64,000 nucleotides of DNA from Variovorax sp. DXTD-1 (GCF_003984625.1 NZ_RWKH01000002.1:215392-279391); one strand, 5' to 3'; shown: positions 42,084 through 51,408, numbered from the stretch's first letter. Numbers and translations: made by a program. Notes: generated by a model from the sequence alone, not told the origin.

Positions 42084-42503
42084 ATGCTGGCCGGCCTCGC
42101 TTCGCACCCCTGGGCCTATCCGGCGCTGGAGGTGGTGCATATCGTGGGCATTGCGATGCTGTTCGGCGGCCTGCTTGTGTTCGAGTTGCGCGTGCTCGGC
42201 GTGGGCAAGGAACTGTCGCAAAGCCATCTGGCCCGGCTTACGCTGCTGCCGGCGCTGGCGGGTTTTGGCCTGTGCGCCGCCACGGGCCTCACGATGTTTG
42301 CCAGCCAGCCCGGCGAACTGCTCGCCAACTCCGCATTCCGCGTCAAGCTGCTCATGATCTGCCTGGCCGGCGCCAACGCCGCCTGGTTCCACGCGCGCGG
42401 CGGCCTTGCCGCCAGCGGCGCCATACCCAAGCTGCAATGCCTGCTGTCGTTGGGGTTTTGGCTCGCTGTCATCATCTGCGGGCGTTGGATCGCTTACATC
42501 TGA
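42084..42503 (+). CDS. Small membrane protein of the DUF6152 operon (139 aa)
   Basis: Four hydrophobic segments (about 14-34, 50-68, 82-98, 115-137) predict a four-helix membrane protein, beginning LAGLASHPWAYPALEVVHIV. Conserved-looking His and Arg residues (VVHIVGIA, HLARLTLLP) near the helices recall small heme- or copper-binding membrane proteins such as CopD-like domains, but that is speculation. The DUF6152 gene follows 20 bp later. It lies near sigF-nrsF and may belong to the same stress response. Confidence 0.7.
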   Translation: MLAGLASHPWAYPALEVVHIVGIAMLFGGLLVFELRVLGVGKELSQSHLARLTLLPALAGFGLCAATGLTMFASQPGELLANSAFRVKLLMICLAGANAAWFHARGGLAASGAIPKLQCLLSLGFWLAVIICGRWIAYI

Positions 42504-42522
42504 ACTGAACAAGGAGTCCGAG

Positions 42523-42990
42523 ATGATGCAAAGGCGCATGTTCGTTGCCGGTTCGCTGGGCCTGGCCCTTCCGGCGTGGGCTCACCACGGTTGGAGCAGT
42601 TTCGACCAGGACCGCCCGCTTTACCTGGAGGGGCGCGCAACCAAGGTCATGTGGCGCAACCCGCATGGCGAGCTGGAGCTGGAACTGCCCGAGAACCCGA
42701 CCCTGCCCGCCGAGCTGAAGCAGCGCCCGCTGCCCAAGCAGAGCACGGCCGTCGACGGCCCCGGGTTGCTGGCCAAGGCCCAGTTGCCCACCCGCCGCGA
42801 CCGCAAGTGGCTTGTAGAACTGGCACCCCTCACACGCCTGCAGGCCTGGGGCGTCGAGGAGATCAAGCCCGGCACTCCCGTCTCGGTGCTGGGCTTCACC
42901 TTCACCGGCGAGAAAGGCGATCCGGTGCTGCGCGCCGAATACCTCTTCGTCGGCGGCAAGGCCTACGGACTGCGCTCCTCGCCCGCCTGA
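42523..42990 (+). CDS. DUF6152 periplasmic protein
   Basis: A signal peptide (about 1-21, RRMFVAGSLGLALPAWA) is followed by the DUF6152 opening HHGWSSFDQDRPLYLEGRAT and KVMWRNPHGELELELPENPT. The His pair right after the cleavage site could bind metal. The function of the family is unknown. RBS AAGGAG sits 6 bp before the first of two adjacent ATGs (42523 and 42526). It forms an operon with the upstream membrane-protein gene, ending at the hairpin at 43042. Confidence 0.8.
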   Translation: MMQRRMFVAGSLGLALPAWAHHGWSSFDQDRPLYLEGRATKVMWRNPHGELELELPENPTLPAELKQRPLPKQSTAVDGPGLLAKAQLPTRRDRKWLVELAPLTRLQAWGVEEIKPGTPVSVLGFTFTGEKGDPVLRAEYLFVGGKAYGLRSSPA

Positions 42991-43041
42991 AGCAGGCCCC
43001 TCCCCGGGCGTGCGCCGCGAGTGCCGGCGAATGCAATCGCC

Positions 43042-43078
43042 ATGAGCCGCGCCGCTGCTTGCCAGCGGCGCGGCTCAT
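43042..43078. terminator. Perfect 16-bp hairpin between DUF6152 and URC1-like genes
   Basis: ATGAGCCGCGCCGCTG (43042-43057) pairs perfectly with CAGCGGCGCGGCTCAT (43063-43078) around a 5-base loop. A T-run (TTTTTT) follows about 13 bp downstream rather than directly. It is 51 bp after the DUF6152 stop and 30 bp before the next ATG, so it may terminate one transcript or stabilise its 3' end. Confidence 0.65.
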
Positions 43079-43107
43079 CGGTACATTGCATTTTTTGAGG
43101 GCCTCCA

Positions 43108-44460
43108 ATGTCCGCAGATAGCACAGCGACCCGTTCCTCCATCTCGGCGCCTCCCGCGACCCCTGGCATTTCCGCGGATCCGGCGATCTCCGTCTCTCCC
43201 CTTCCCCCGCTTCACGCGTCCTCGTCGACCGGCCATATCCGGCTGACCTCCCATGCCGGCGGCTTCGGTGCGCTGCCTATCCGATGGGGCGCTGCCACCG
43301 CCGCCGAGCGCGGGCCGGTGGTGGGCACCACCACCAAGCGGGCGCACCGCAACGTCATCGGCACGCACAGCGGTTCGTACAGCGTCTATCGCGCGCTTGC
43401 CGTCGCGGCAGGGGCGCTCAAACGGGAACACAAGGCCGACCTCACCAACACCGCGCCCACCGACGTGATCGGCCCCTATCCGCAGTGGAGCGAGCCGGGG
43501 CGCATCGTTTCGCTCGACCCTTGGGGCGCGCTGGTGGCCGACGTGTTCTCCGCGGAGCTTGCGGCCGGCTACGACATTCGCCCGACCATCGCCATCACCA
43601 AGGCGCACGTGATCCTGCCCGAGGTGATCGAGGCGCTGCAGAGCGGCCGGCTCAAGGCCGACGGCCACTTTCTCACCACCGGCGGCGCCGCGATGGTGAC
43701 CAAGGCCGCCATCGAGCCCGTGTGGTACCTGCCCGAAGTGGCGCGGCGCTTCGGCTGCTCCGAAACCGACCTGCGCCGCACGCTGTTCGAGGAAACCGGC
43801 GGCATGTACCCGGAGCTCGTCACGCGCTCCGACCTGGAGGTATTCCTGCCGCCCATCGGCGGACAGACGCTCTACATCTTCGGCAACCCGCGCGACCTGG
43901 CCAACCCGGATGTGGAGCTCACCGCGCGCATCCACGACGAGTGCAACGGCTCCGACGTGTTCGGCTCCGACATCTGCACATGCCGCCCGTATCTCACGCA
44001 CGCCATCGAAGAATGCATCCAGGGCGCGCAGCGCGGCGGCGTCGGCCTGATCGCCTATTCGCGCAAAGAGGGCCGCGCGCTCGGCGAGGTGACCAAGTTC
44101 CTGGTCTACAACGCGCGCAAGCGCCAGGTGGGCGGCGACACGGCCGACCAGTATTTCGCGCGCACCGAATGCGTGGCCGGGGTGCAGGACATGCGCTTCC
44201 AGGAACTGATGCCCGACGTATTCCACTGGCTCGGCATCAAGAAAATCCATCGGCTCGTGTCGATGAGCAACATGAAGTTCGATGCGATCACCGGCTCGGG
44301 CATCGAGATCGGCGAGCGCGTGAACATTCCGGACGAACTGATTCCGGCCGACGCCCGGGTCGAGATGGACGCGAAGATGGCCGCCGGCTATTTCACGCCC
44401 GGCCCGGTGCCGACCGCCGAAGAACTCAAGAAGGCCAAGGGCCGGGGATTGAGCGAATGA
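43108..44460 (+). CDS. GTP cyclohydrolase II-like protein, URC1 type (uracil catabolism)
   Basis: The 450-residue protein has the RibA zinc site Cys279-X10-Cys290-X-Cys292 (CNGSDVFGSDICTC) and the loop SRKEGRALGEVTKF. The latter deviates from the EGRGIGL of true RibA. Residues about 40-250 form a large N-terminal domain absent from RibA but typical of fungal URC1 and its bacterial relatives. Together with the next gene (DUF1688) and upp it matches the URC uracil-degradation set, where URC1 acts on a uracil-ribose phosphate. The 5' part is Ser/Pro-rich and may be unstructured. Confidence 0.8.
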   Translation: MSADSTATRSSISAPPATPGISADPAISVSPLPPLHASSSTGHIRLTSHAGGFGALPIRWGAATAAERGPVVGTTTKRAHRNVIGTHSGSYSVYRALAVAAGALKREHKADLTNTAPTDVIGPYPQWSEPGRIVSLDPWGALVADVFSAELAAGYDIRPTIAITKAHVILPEVIEALQSGRLKADGHFLTTGGAAMVTKAAIEPVWYLPEVARRFGCSETDLRRTLFEETGGMYPELVTRSDLEVFLPPIGGQTLYIFGNPRDLANPDVELTARIHDECNGSDVFGSDICTCRPYLTHAIEECIQGAQRGGVGLIAYSRKEGRALGEVTKFLVYNARKRQVGGDTADQYFARTECVAGVQDMRFQELMPDVFHWLGIKKIHRLVSMSNMKFDAITGSGIEIGERVNIPDELIPADARVEMDAKMAAGYFTPGPVPTAEELKKAKGRGLSE

Positions 44461-45869
44461 GCGACAACAAGGAACACAGCAACAACTACCTGCCCGCGGA
44501 CGGATCGGGCAACCTGCCGGCCGGCAGCGCGGGCGACATCGATCCAGCGACCGAATTCGCGCCCGACACCAGCCGCCCCGCGGGCGCCGCCACCCTCTTG
44601 CGCACCACCGGCGCCATTCGCGAGCGCGCGGCCGCACTGCTCGCTCGCGCACGCAGTGGCGAGTCGCGATGGTTTCGCATCGGCGGCGACGATGCGGTGG
44701 ATGACGCGGCCCGCGCCGTGGCCGAGGTCACACGCGAGCGCTACCCATGGGACACCATCCCATATCACAGCCGCTGGCGCCACTTCGAGGCCGGCGGCGT
44801 CGACCGGCTGAAGCAGCTCGACGCACTGCTCGGCGACCGCATCGACGCCCGGCAGCGTGCCCGCGCGCACATCGACCTGGTGCTGGTGAGCGTGCTGCTC
44901 GATGCCGGCGCCGGCCCCGATTGGCACTACACCGAGCCGGCCACGGGCCAGCGCTTCACGCGCTCCGAAGGGCTGGGCGTGGCGAGCTTCCATGCCTTCA
45001 CGAGCGGGCTTTTTTCGTCCGACCCCGACCATCCGCTGCAAGCCGATGCGGCGGGATTGCGCGGACTGGTCACCGACCGGCTCGGCGATGCCTTCCAGGT
45101 GAGCGACGTCAACCCGCTGGTGGGCCTTGCCGGCCGCACCGTGCTGCTGCGCCGGCTGGGCGAAGCAATGAGCGAACAGCCCGAAACCTTCGGCGACGAC
45201 GGACGGCCGGCCGGCATGTTCGACGCGCTGGTCGCTCCTTTCGGCGCTGCCGCACCGCCCACCGCCGAAATCACCGCGCACCAGATCCTTTCGCTGCTGC
45301 TCGAAACGCTCTCGCGCATCTGGCCCTCGGCCAACGCCATCGACAGCATTGCCGTCGACGGCAGCGACACCACGGGCGGCATCGGTTCAAGCGACCCTGC
45401 CCTTGCGCTTGGCGACTGCTGGCGCCACAGCGCGGTGCGCGGGCCCGGCCTCACCAACGGATGGATGCCGTTCCACAAACTCTCGCAATGGCTCACCTAT
45501 TCGCTGCTCGAACCCTTCGAGTGGGCGGGCGTGAAGGTGCGCCAGCTCGATGCACTCACCGCGTTGCCCGAGTACCGCAACGGCGGCCTCCTGATCGACA
45601 GCGGCGTGATCGTGCCGAAAGACCCGGCGTCTCTTTCGCGCGTGTGGAAGGCAGGGGACGAGTTCATCGTCGAATGGCGCGCGCTCACCGTGGCGCTGCT
45701 CGACGAACTGGCGCCGCGCGTGCGCAAGATGCTCGACCGCACCGAAGAAGAATTGCCGTTGGCCTGCGTGCTCGAAGGCGGCACCTGGGCAGCGGGCCGT
45801 GTGCTGGCACAGCGCTTGCGTGACGGAGCGCCACCGCTCCTGATCGAAAGCGACGGCACCGTCTTTTAG
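44457..45869 (+). CDS. DUF1688 protein, URC4 type (uracil catabolism)
   Basis: The 470-residue protein carries the DUF1688 pattern, with segments [53 protein letters not shown] and [20 protein letters not shown], including conserved His and Asp residues. The family contains yeast URC4, needed to break down uracil by the URC route. Its exact reaction is unsettled. The ATG overlaps the URC1-like stop (ATGA) and upp follows 32 bp later, so the three are one unit. Confidence 0.85.
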   Translation: MSDNKEHSNNYLPADGSGNLPAGSAGDIDPATEFAPDTSRPAGAATLLRTTGAIRERAAALLARARSGESRWFRIGGDDAVDDAARAVAEVTRERYPWDTIPYHSRWRHFEAGGVDRLKQLDALLGDRIDARQRARAHIDLVLVSVLLDAGAGPDWHYTEPATGQRFTRSEGLGVASFHAFTSGLFSSDPDHPLQADAAGLRGLVTDRLGDAFQVSDVNPLVGLAGRTVLLRRLGEAMSEQPETFGDDGRPAGMFDALVAPFGAAAPPTAEITAHQILSLLLETLSRIWPSANAIDSIAVDGSDTTGGIGSSDPALALGDCWRHSAVRGPGLTNGWMPFHKLSQWLTYSLLEPFEWAGVKVRQLDALTALPEYRNGGLLIDSGVIVPKDPASLSRVWKAGDEFIVEWRALTVALLDELAPRVRKMLDRTEEELPLACVLEGGTWAAGRVLAQRLRDGAPPLLIESDGTVF

Positions 45870-45901
45870 ACTCGCGGGTCCAGCAACGGCAGAAAAATCA
45901 A

Positions 45902-46531
45902 ATGAGCAACGTCCATCTCGTCGACCATCCCCTCGTCCAGCACAAGCTCACGCTGATGCGCCGCAAGGACGCCTCCACCAACAGCTTCCGCCGGCTCCTG
46001 AACGAAATCAGCATGCTCATGGCCTACGAGGTCACGCGCGATATGCCGATGCAGGACATCGAAGTGGAAACGCCGCTCGAGACCATGCAGGCCAAGGTCA
46101 TCGATGGCAAGAAGCTGGTGCTGGTGTCCATCCTCCGTGCGGGCACGGGCATTCTGGACGGCATGCTCACGGTGGTGCCGGGCGCGCGCGTCGGCCACAT
46201 CGGCCTGTACCGTGACCCCAAGACGCTCACCGCCGTCGAGTACTACTTCAAGATGCCGGGCGAAATGGAGAACCGCGACGTGATCGTGGTCGACCCGATG
46301 CTGGCTACCGGCAACTCGGCCGTGGCGGCGGTGGAGCGCCTGAAAGAACTCAACCCCAAGTCGATCAAGTTCGTCTGCCTGCTGACCTGCCCCGAAGGCG
46401 TGGCGACCCTGCAGAAGGCCCACCCCGACGTGCCGATCTACACCGCCGCGATCGACCGCGAGCTGAACAGCCACGGCTACATCCTGCCGGGCCTGGGCGA
46501 CGCGGGCGACCGCATCTTCGGCACGAAATGA
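45902..46531 (+). CDS. upp: Uracil phosphoribosyltransferase
   Basis: Upp converts uracil and PRPP to UMP. The 209-residue protein has the PRPP-binding loop [20 protein letters not shown] at about 130-149 and [20 protein letters not shown], with the C-terminal [17 protein letters not shown] that binds uracil. In the URC pathway the same activity supplies the first intermediate, so this enzyme may serve both salvage and degradation here. Confidence 0.96.
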   Translation: MSNVHLVDHPLVQHKLTLMRRKDASTNSFRRLLNEISMLMAYEVTRDMPMQDIEVETPLETMQAKVIDGKKLVLVSILRAGTGILDGMLTVVPGARVGHIGLYRDPKTLTAVEYYFKMPGEMENRDVIVVDPMLATGNSAVAAVERLKELNPKSIKFVCLLTCPEGVATLQKAHPDVPIYTAAIDRELNSHGYILPGLGDAGDRIFGTK

Positions 46532-46571
46532 ACCCACCCCCGTCCCTCGCTCACTTCGTGTAGCTCGACTC

Positions 46572-46620
46572 CCCCCTCAAGGGGGCAACACCAGCGGCCC
46601 GGCAAAGCCGGTTCCGCGGT
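46572..46620. repeat. Dispersed intergenic repeat, copy 1
   Basis: A short hairpin CCCCCT-CA-AGGGGG (46572-46585) is followed by GGCAAAGCCGGTTCCGCGGT at 46601-46620. The 20-mer recurs as its exact reverse complement at 58121-58140. Elements of this kind are scattered between genes in Comamonadaceae genomes. It fills most of the upp-to-transporter gap. Confidence 0.75.
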
Positions 46621-46678
46621 GTTTCTGGAATGGGCACGGTGAGCGCAGTCGAGAATTTTTTATATGAGGAGAAGCATC

Positions 46679-47680
46679 GTGACAGCACGCCGTCAGTTGA
46701 TCATTCGTTCCGCTGCCATTGCCGCGGCCCTTGCGGCGGGCGCACCCGGGCTGGCGCTGGCGCAGGCCAAGCTGAAGGTGGCGGCGGTGTACACCGTGCC
46801 CTTCGAGCAGCAATGGGTGGGCCGCATCCACAAGGCGCTGAAGGCCGCCGAGGCGCGCGGCGAGATCGAATACAAGGCGACCGAGAACGTCAGCAATGCC
46901 GACTACGAACGCGTGATGCGCGAGTACGCCACGGGCGGCAACCAACTGATCCTGGGCGAAGTGTTCGGCGTGGAAGCGGCGGCGCGCAAGGTGGCCAAGG
47001 ACTTTCCCAAGGTCGCCTTCTTGATGGGCTCGTCGCTCAAGCCGCAGGCGCCCAACTTCAGCGTGTTCGACAACTACATCCAGGAGCCGGCGTACCTGAG
47101 CGGCATGGTGGCCGGCGGCATGACCAAGACCAATCGCATCGGCATGGTCGGCGGCTTTCCGATCCCCGAAGTGAACCGGCTCATGAACGCGTTCATGGCG
47201 GGTGCGAAGGAAACCAATCCCAAGGTCGAGTTCAGCGTGAGCTTCATCAACAGCTGGTTCGATCCGCCGAAGGCCAAGGAAGCGGCTTTCGCGATGATCG
47301 ACAAGGGTGCCGACGTGATGTACGCCGAGCGCTTCGGCGTCTCGGACGCGGCCAAGGAAAAGGGCAAGCTCGCCATCGGCAACGTCATCGACACGCAGGC
47401 GCAGTACCCCGATACGGTGGTGGCTTCTGCGCTGTGGAACTTCGAGCCCTCGGCCGACCGCGCGATCAAGCTCGTGAAGGAAGGCAAGTTTGCCGCCGAG
47501 GACTACGGCGTTTACTCGACCATGAAGCACAAGGGCTCCGAGCTCGCGCCGCTCGGCACTTTCGAGAAGAAGGTTCCGGCCGATATCGTCGCCAAGGTCA
47601 AGGCCAAGCAGGCGGACATCCTGGCCGGCAAGTTCACCGTAAAGGTCGACGACTCCCAGCCCAAGTCGACCGCCAAGTGA
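46679..47680 (+). CDS. BMP-family nucleoside-binding lipoprotein-like protein
   Basis: This periplasmic substrate-binding protein of a BmpA/Med-type ABC importer has a signal peptide at about 1-30 (IIRSAAIAAALAAGAPGLAL) and the conserved FLMGSSLKPQAPNFSVFDNY, AGGMTKTNRIGMVGGFPIPE and VSFINSWFDPPKAKEAA. Family members bind purine or pyrimidine nucleosides. The GTG at 46679 is preferred because AGGAG lies 7 bp upstream; an ATG at 46664 would put that site inside the gene. There is no lipobox Cys, unlike many BMP proteins. Confidence 0.88.
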   Translation: MTARRQLIIRSAAIAAALAAGAPGLALAQAKLKVAAVYTVPFEQQWVGRIHKALKAAEARGEIEYKATENVSNADYERVMREYATGGNQLILGEVFGVEAAARKVAKDFPKVAFLMGSSLKPQAPNFSVFDNYIQEPAYLSGMVAGGMTKTNRIGMVGGFPIPEVNRLMNAFMAGAKETNPKVEFSVSFINSWFDPPKAKEAAFAMIDKGADVMYAERFGVSDAAKEKGKLAIGNVIDTQAQYPDTVVASALWNFEPSADRAIKLVKEGKFAAEDYGVYSTMKHKGSELAPLGTFEKKVPADIVAKVKAKQADILAGKFTVKVDDSQPKSTAK

Positions 47681-47694
47681 AGGAGTTGTTGACG

Positions 47695-48633
47695 ATGCGC
47701 TGGCGTTCTCTTCTTGCGGCCGGCGTGCTGGCCTTCGGTCTCGCGGGCTGCGCCGGCGTCTACAAGCCTGCCGGCACCACCGCCAGCGGCATCCGGCTGG
47801 ACGACACGCCGCGCATTGCGGTGATCTCAGCCTTCGAGCCCGAGCTCAAGCTGTTGTTGAGCCGCCTGCAGGCGCCGGCCAGGCACAGCGTCAACGGCGT
47901 CGAGTTCACCACCGGCACGCTCGAAGGCAAACCCGTGGTGCTGTTCCTCTCGGGCATCAGCATGACCAACGCGACGATGAACACGCAGCTGGTGCTCGAC
48001 CGCTTTCGCGTGACCAGCATCGTGTTCAGCGGCATCGCGGGTGGGGTGAACCCATCGCTGCATGTCGGCGACGTCGCGGTGCCCGCCCAATGGGGCCAGT
48101 ACCTCGAGGTGCTGATGGCGCGCGAGACCGCGCCGGGCAAGTTCACCGCGCCGCCGTTCATCACCGATGCCACGCTGCCCAACTTCGGCATGATGCATCC
48201 GCGCCCGGTGGAGGTGCGCTCTGCCGCAAAGCCGGGCATCGAACGCAAGTTCTGGTTCGAGGCCGATCCGAAAATGCTCGAAGTGGCGCGCAGCATCCGC
48301 AATGTCGACCTGGCGAACTGCAGCGCCGGCAAGTGCCTGGCGCGCAAGCCCCAGCTCGTCGTCGGCGGCAATGGTGTCTCGGGCCAGGCCTTCATGGACA
48401 ACAAGGCGTATCGCGAATACACCTTCAAGACCTTCCAGGCCAACGTGCTCGACATGGAAACCGCGGCCGTGGGCATGGTGGCCTACAGCAACGGCGTGCC
48501 CTACATCGCCTTCCGCTCGCTCAGCGACCTCGCGGGCGGCGGCGACGGCGAGAACGAGATGGGTACTTTCATGGGCATCGCGGCCGACAACTCGGCCAAG
48601 GTCATGCTGGCGTTCCTGGCTGCATGGAAGTGA
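47695..48633 (+). CDS. Lipoprotein nucleosidase/phosphorylase (MTA/SAH nucleosidase-like)
   Basis: The 312-residue protein starts with a lipoprotein signal (LAFGLAGCAG, lipid Cys at 19). The rest is a PNP/MTAN-type fold: RIAVISAFEPELKLLLSRLQ, VLFLSGISMTNATMNTQLVL, VFSGIAGGVNPSLHVGDVAV and a final VLDMETAAVGMVAYSNG with the ribose-binding Glu. Nucleosidases of this fold normally act in the cytosol. A membrane-anchored periplasmic one next to a nucleoside importer suggests cleavage of nucleosides before uptake. It overlaps the ATPase gene by 10 bp. Confidence 0.82.
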   Translation: MRWRSLLAAGVLAFGLAGCAGVYKPAGTTASGIRLDDTPRIAVISAFEPELKLLLSRLQAPARHSVNGVEFTTGTLEGKPVVLFLSGISMTNATMNTQLVLDRFRVTSIVFSGIAGGVNPSLHVGDVAVPAQWGQYLEVLMARETAPGKFTAPPFITDATLPNFGMMHPRPVEVRSAAKPGIERKFWFEADPKMLEVARSIRNVDLANCSAGKCLARKPQLVVGGNGVSGQAFMDNKAYREYTFKTFQANVLDMETAAVGMVAYSNGVPYIAFRSLSDLAGGGDGENEMGTFMGIAADNSAKVMLAFLAAWK

Positions 48634-50228
48634 CCGGCGCTCCTGTCCTGCGCCTCAAGGGCATCACCAAGCGCTTCGGCTCCCTCGTCGCCAACGACGA
48701 CATTTCTCTCGACCTGCAAGCGGGCGAGGTGCTCGCGCTGCTCGGCGAGAACGGCGCGGGCAAGTCAACGCTGATGTCCATCCTGTTCGGGCACTACGTT
48801 GCCGACGAAGGCAGCATCGAGGCCTTCGGCGCGCCCTTGCCTCCGGGCAACCCCAAGGCGGCACTGGCGGCGGGCGTGGGCATGGTGCACCAGCACTTCA
48901 CGCTGGCCGACAACCTGAGCGTGCTCGACAACGTGATGATGGGCACGGAGCCGCTGTGGCGCGTGTTCTCGCGCCGCGCCGCGGCGCGCACCCGGCTGCT
49001 CGAAGTGGCGCAGCGCTTCGGCCTGCCGGTTCAGCCTGACGCGAAGATCGGCAGCCTCTCGGTCGGCGAGCGGCAGCGCGTCGAGATATTGAAGGCGCTG
49101 TACCGCGGCGCGCGCATCCTCATCCTGGACGAACCCACCGCCGTGCTGACGCCGCAGGAAAGCGAAGCCTTGTTTGCCACGCTTGCGCAGATGGTGGCGC
49201 AGGGGCTCTCGGTGATCTTCATCAGCCACAAGCTGGGCGAGGTGCTGCGGGTATCGCGGCGCATTGCCGTGCTGCGCGGCGGTAAGCTGGTGGCCGAAGC
49301 GCGCACGGCCGACACCACGCAGGCGCAACTCGCGCTGTGGATGGTTGGGCATGCGGTCGAAGCGCCGCAGCGGCGGCCAGCCGGGTCTGTCGGCGATACG
49401 GTCTGCGTGCTCGACCGTGTGAGCACCGCATCCGCCAAGAGCGGCGCGCAAGACCATTCAAGCCCGCTTCAGGAGGTGTCGCTCACGCTGCGCGGCGGGG
49501 AAATCACCGCCATTGCGGGCGTTTCGGGCAACGGACAGGTCGCGCTGGCCGAACTGCTGTGCGGCACACGCCGCGCTACTTCCGGCACCGCCCTGCTGAT
49601 GGGCCGCGCGCTGCCGCCCTCGCCCGCCCGGCTTGTGCAGCGCGGCGTCGCTCGCATTCCTGAAGACCGGCATGCAGTCGGCGTGGTCGGCGACCTGCCG
49701 GTTTGGGAGAACGCGGTGTCCGAGCGGCTGCGCAGCCCGGTTTTCTCGCGCTGGTCCATGTTCGTTCGGCGTGCGGCCGCGCGGCTGCATGCGCGGCGTA
49801 TCGAACAGGCATTCGACGTGCGCGGCGCCGGCCTGATGTCCCCGGCGCGTTCGCTCTCCGGCGGGAATATGCAGAAGTTGATCCTGGGGCGCGCATTGCT
49901 CGCACCCGAGCAGGTGGAAGACGCCGACAATAAGAAATATCCGACCCGCGCACCGCGCCTCATCGTCGCGCACCAGCCGACCTGGGGCCTGGACTTCGGC
50001 GCCGTGGCCTATGTGCAGCAGCAGCTCATTGCCGCGCGCAATGCCGGCGCGGCGGTGCTGGTGATTTCGGACGACCTCGACGAAGTGCTGGCGCTCGGCG
50101 ACCGCGTGGCCGTGATGCACGGCGGCCACCTGGGCGAGGCGCGCCCCGCTTCGGCCTGGACACGCGAAGCCATCGGCCTGGCAATGGCCGGCGGGACCGA
50201 CGCGTCGCGTGGGAGGGCCCGGCCATGA
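48624..50228 (+). CDS. Nucleoside ABC transporter ATP-binding protein (two-domain)
   Basis: The 534-residue protein has two ATPase domains. The first has Walker A GENGAGKST (41-49), signature SVGERQRVEILKAL and Walker B ILILDEPTAVL. The second has a degenerate Walker A (GVSGNGQVA), signature LSGGNMQKLILGRALLAP and HQPTWGLD. Between ALLAP and Walker B in the second domain sits an extra segment EQVEDADNKKYPTRAP of about 16 residues (about 428-445). The layout matches RbsA/YufO-like importers. It overlaps both neighbours. Confidence 0.9.
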   Translation: MEVTGAPVLRLKGITKRFGSLVANDDISLDLQAGEVLALLGENGAGKSTLMSILFGHYVADEGSIEAFGAPLPPGNPKAALAAGVGMVHQHFTLADNLSVLDNVMMGTEPLWRVFSRRAAARTRLLEVAQRFGLPVQPDAKIGSLSVGERQRVEILKALYRGARILILDEPTAVLTPQESEALFATLAQMVAQGLSVIFISHKLGEVLRVSRRIAVLRGGKLVAEARTADTTQAQLALWMVGHAVEAPQRRPAGSVGDTVCVLDRVSTASAKSGAQDHSSPLQEVSLTLRGGEITAIAGVSGNGQVALAELLCGTRRATSGTALLMGRALPPSPARLVQRGVARIPEDRHAVGVVGDLPVWENAVSERLRSPVFSRWSMFVRRAAARLHARRIEQAFDVRGAGLMSPARSLSGGNMQKLILGRALLAPEQVEDADNKKYPTRAPRLIVAHQPTWGLDFGAVAYVQQQLIAARNAGAAVLVISDDLDEVLALGDRVAVMHGGHLGEARPASAWTREAIGLAMAGGTDASRGRARP

Positions 50229-51289
50229 TGCGGCTCGAAAGACGCCACGAAACATCGCGTGCCGCACTGGTGCTGGCTCCCATCGGCGCGGTGCTGTTCA
50301 CCATGCTGGTGAGCGCGCTGCTTGTGCTTTGGGCCGGCGCACCAGTCGGCCGCACCTATGCGCTGCTGCTGCAGGGCGGCTTCGGCTCGGTGTTCGCCTG
50401 GAGCGAGACGCTCACGCGCGCGATCCCGCTCATCCTCACCGGCCTGGCCGCGACGGTCGCGTTCAAGGCGCGGCTCTTCAACATCGGCGCCGAGGGCCAG
50501 CTGTTCGCCGGCGCGCTTGCCGCCGTGGCCGTGGGCGGCATGCACGGCGGCACGGGCCTCGAGTTGCAGCCATGGCTGCTGTTCCCGCTGATGATGCTGG
50601 CCGCCGCCGTGGCGGGCGCCCTGCTGCTGCTCGGCCCGGCGCTGATGAAGAACAAGCTCGGCGTCGACGAGGTGGTGACCACGTTGCTGATCAACTTCAT
50701 CGTGCTGCTCGGCGTTTCAGCGCTGCTCGACGGGCCGATGAAAGATCCGACTGCCATGGGCTGGCCGCAGAGCGTGTCGCTGCAGCCTGACCTGGAGCTC
50801 GGCAAGCTGGTTGCGCAGACGCGTGTGCACACCGGGCTGCTCTGGGCGGTGTCGCTTGCGGTGATTGTCTGGGCGATCTTCAAGTACACGGTGCTGGGCT
50901 TCGACATTCGCGCAGTCGGCGCCAATGCGCGTGCAGCCGAATTCGCCGGCGTGCCGGTGACGCGCACCGTGGTCATGGTGGCGCTGCTTTCCGGCGCGCT
51001 GGCCGGGCTGGCCGGCGCCATCGAGGTGGCGGGCCGCACCAGCTATGTCACGCTCGACATGTCGCCGGGCTACGGCTACACCGGCATCGTGATCGCAATG
51101 CTGGCTGGGCTGCACTCGCTGGGCGTAATCGCCGCGGGCGTGTTCGTGGCGGGCGTGCTGGTCGGCGCCGACACCATGAGCCGCGCAGTGGGCGTGCCGA
51201 CTTACATCGCCGACGTGATCGTCGCGGCCTCGTTGATCGCGGTGCTGGTGGCGACGCTGCTGACGCAGTACCGGGTACGGATGAAATGA
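50225..51289 (+). CDS. Nucleoside ABC transporter permease, first subunit
   Basis: The 354-residue membrane protein has eight to ten helices and the family's conserved patterns: LILTGLAATVAFKARLFNIG, AEGQLFAGALAAVAVGG, MKNKLGVDEVVTTLLINFIV and VPVTRTVVMVALLSGALAGL, matching the YufP/BmpE type. It pairs with the second permease as a heterodimer. The start overlaps the ATPase stop (ATGA). A repeat-filled 130-bp gap precedes the second permease. Confidence 0.92.
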   Translation: MMRLERRHETSRAALVLAPIGAVLFTMLVSALLVLWAGAPVGRTYALLLQGGFGSVFAWSETLTRAIPLILTGLAATVAFKARLFNIGAEGQLFAGALAAVAVGGMHGGTGLELQPWLLFPLMMLAAAVAGALLLLGPALMKNKLGVDEVVTTLLINFIVLLGVSALLDGPMKDPTAMGWPQSVSLQPDLELGKLVAQTRVHTGLLWAVSLAVIVWAIFKYTVLGFDIRAVGANARAAEFAGVPVTRTVVMVALLSGALAGLAGAIEVAGRTSYVTLDMSPGYGYTGIVIAMLAGLHSLGVIAAGVFVAGVLVGADTMSRAVGVPTYIADVIVAASLIAVLVATLLTQYRVRMK

Positions 51290-51314
51290 CAGCGCTGTCC
51301 TCTTCGGTCTTGCT

Positions 51315-51408
51315 CCTTCCCCCGCCGGGGGAAGGCTGGGATGGGGGCATCAGCGCCCACTGCGAGCGCCGCGTGCCCCCACCCCGCCCCTCCCCCGAAA
51401 GGGGAGGG
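51315..51408. repeat. Two GC-rich hairpins between the permease genes
   Basis: CCTTCCCCC (51315-51323) pairs with GGGGGAAGG (51327-51335) and CCCTCCCC (51388-51395) with GGGGAGGG (51401-51408). The stretch resembles the C/G-rich intergenic elements common in Comamonadaceae. It splits an otherwise tight operon and may attenuate or stabilise the mRNA. Confidence 0.7.

Noticed and set aside
43108..44460. Assignment as riboflavin GTP cyclohydrolase II (ribA)
   Set aside because: The zinc site matches, but the protein has a large extra N-terminal domain and an altered EGRGIGL loop, and it is coupled to DUF1688 and upp rather than riboflavin genes.
46664..46678. ATG at 46664 as start of the BMP-family protein
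   Set aside because: It would place the AGGAG ribosome binding site inside the coding sequence. GTG at 46679 has proper spacing and gives a normal signal peptide.
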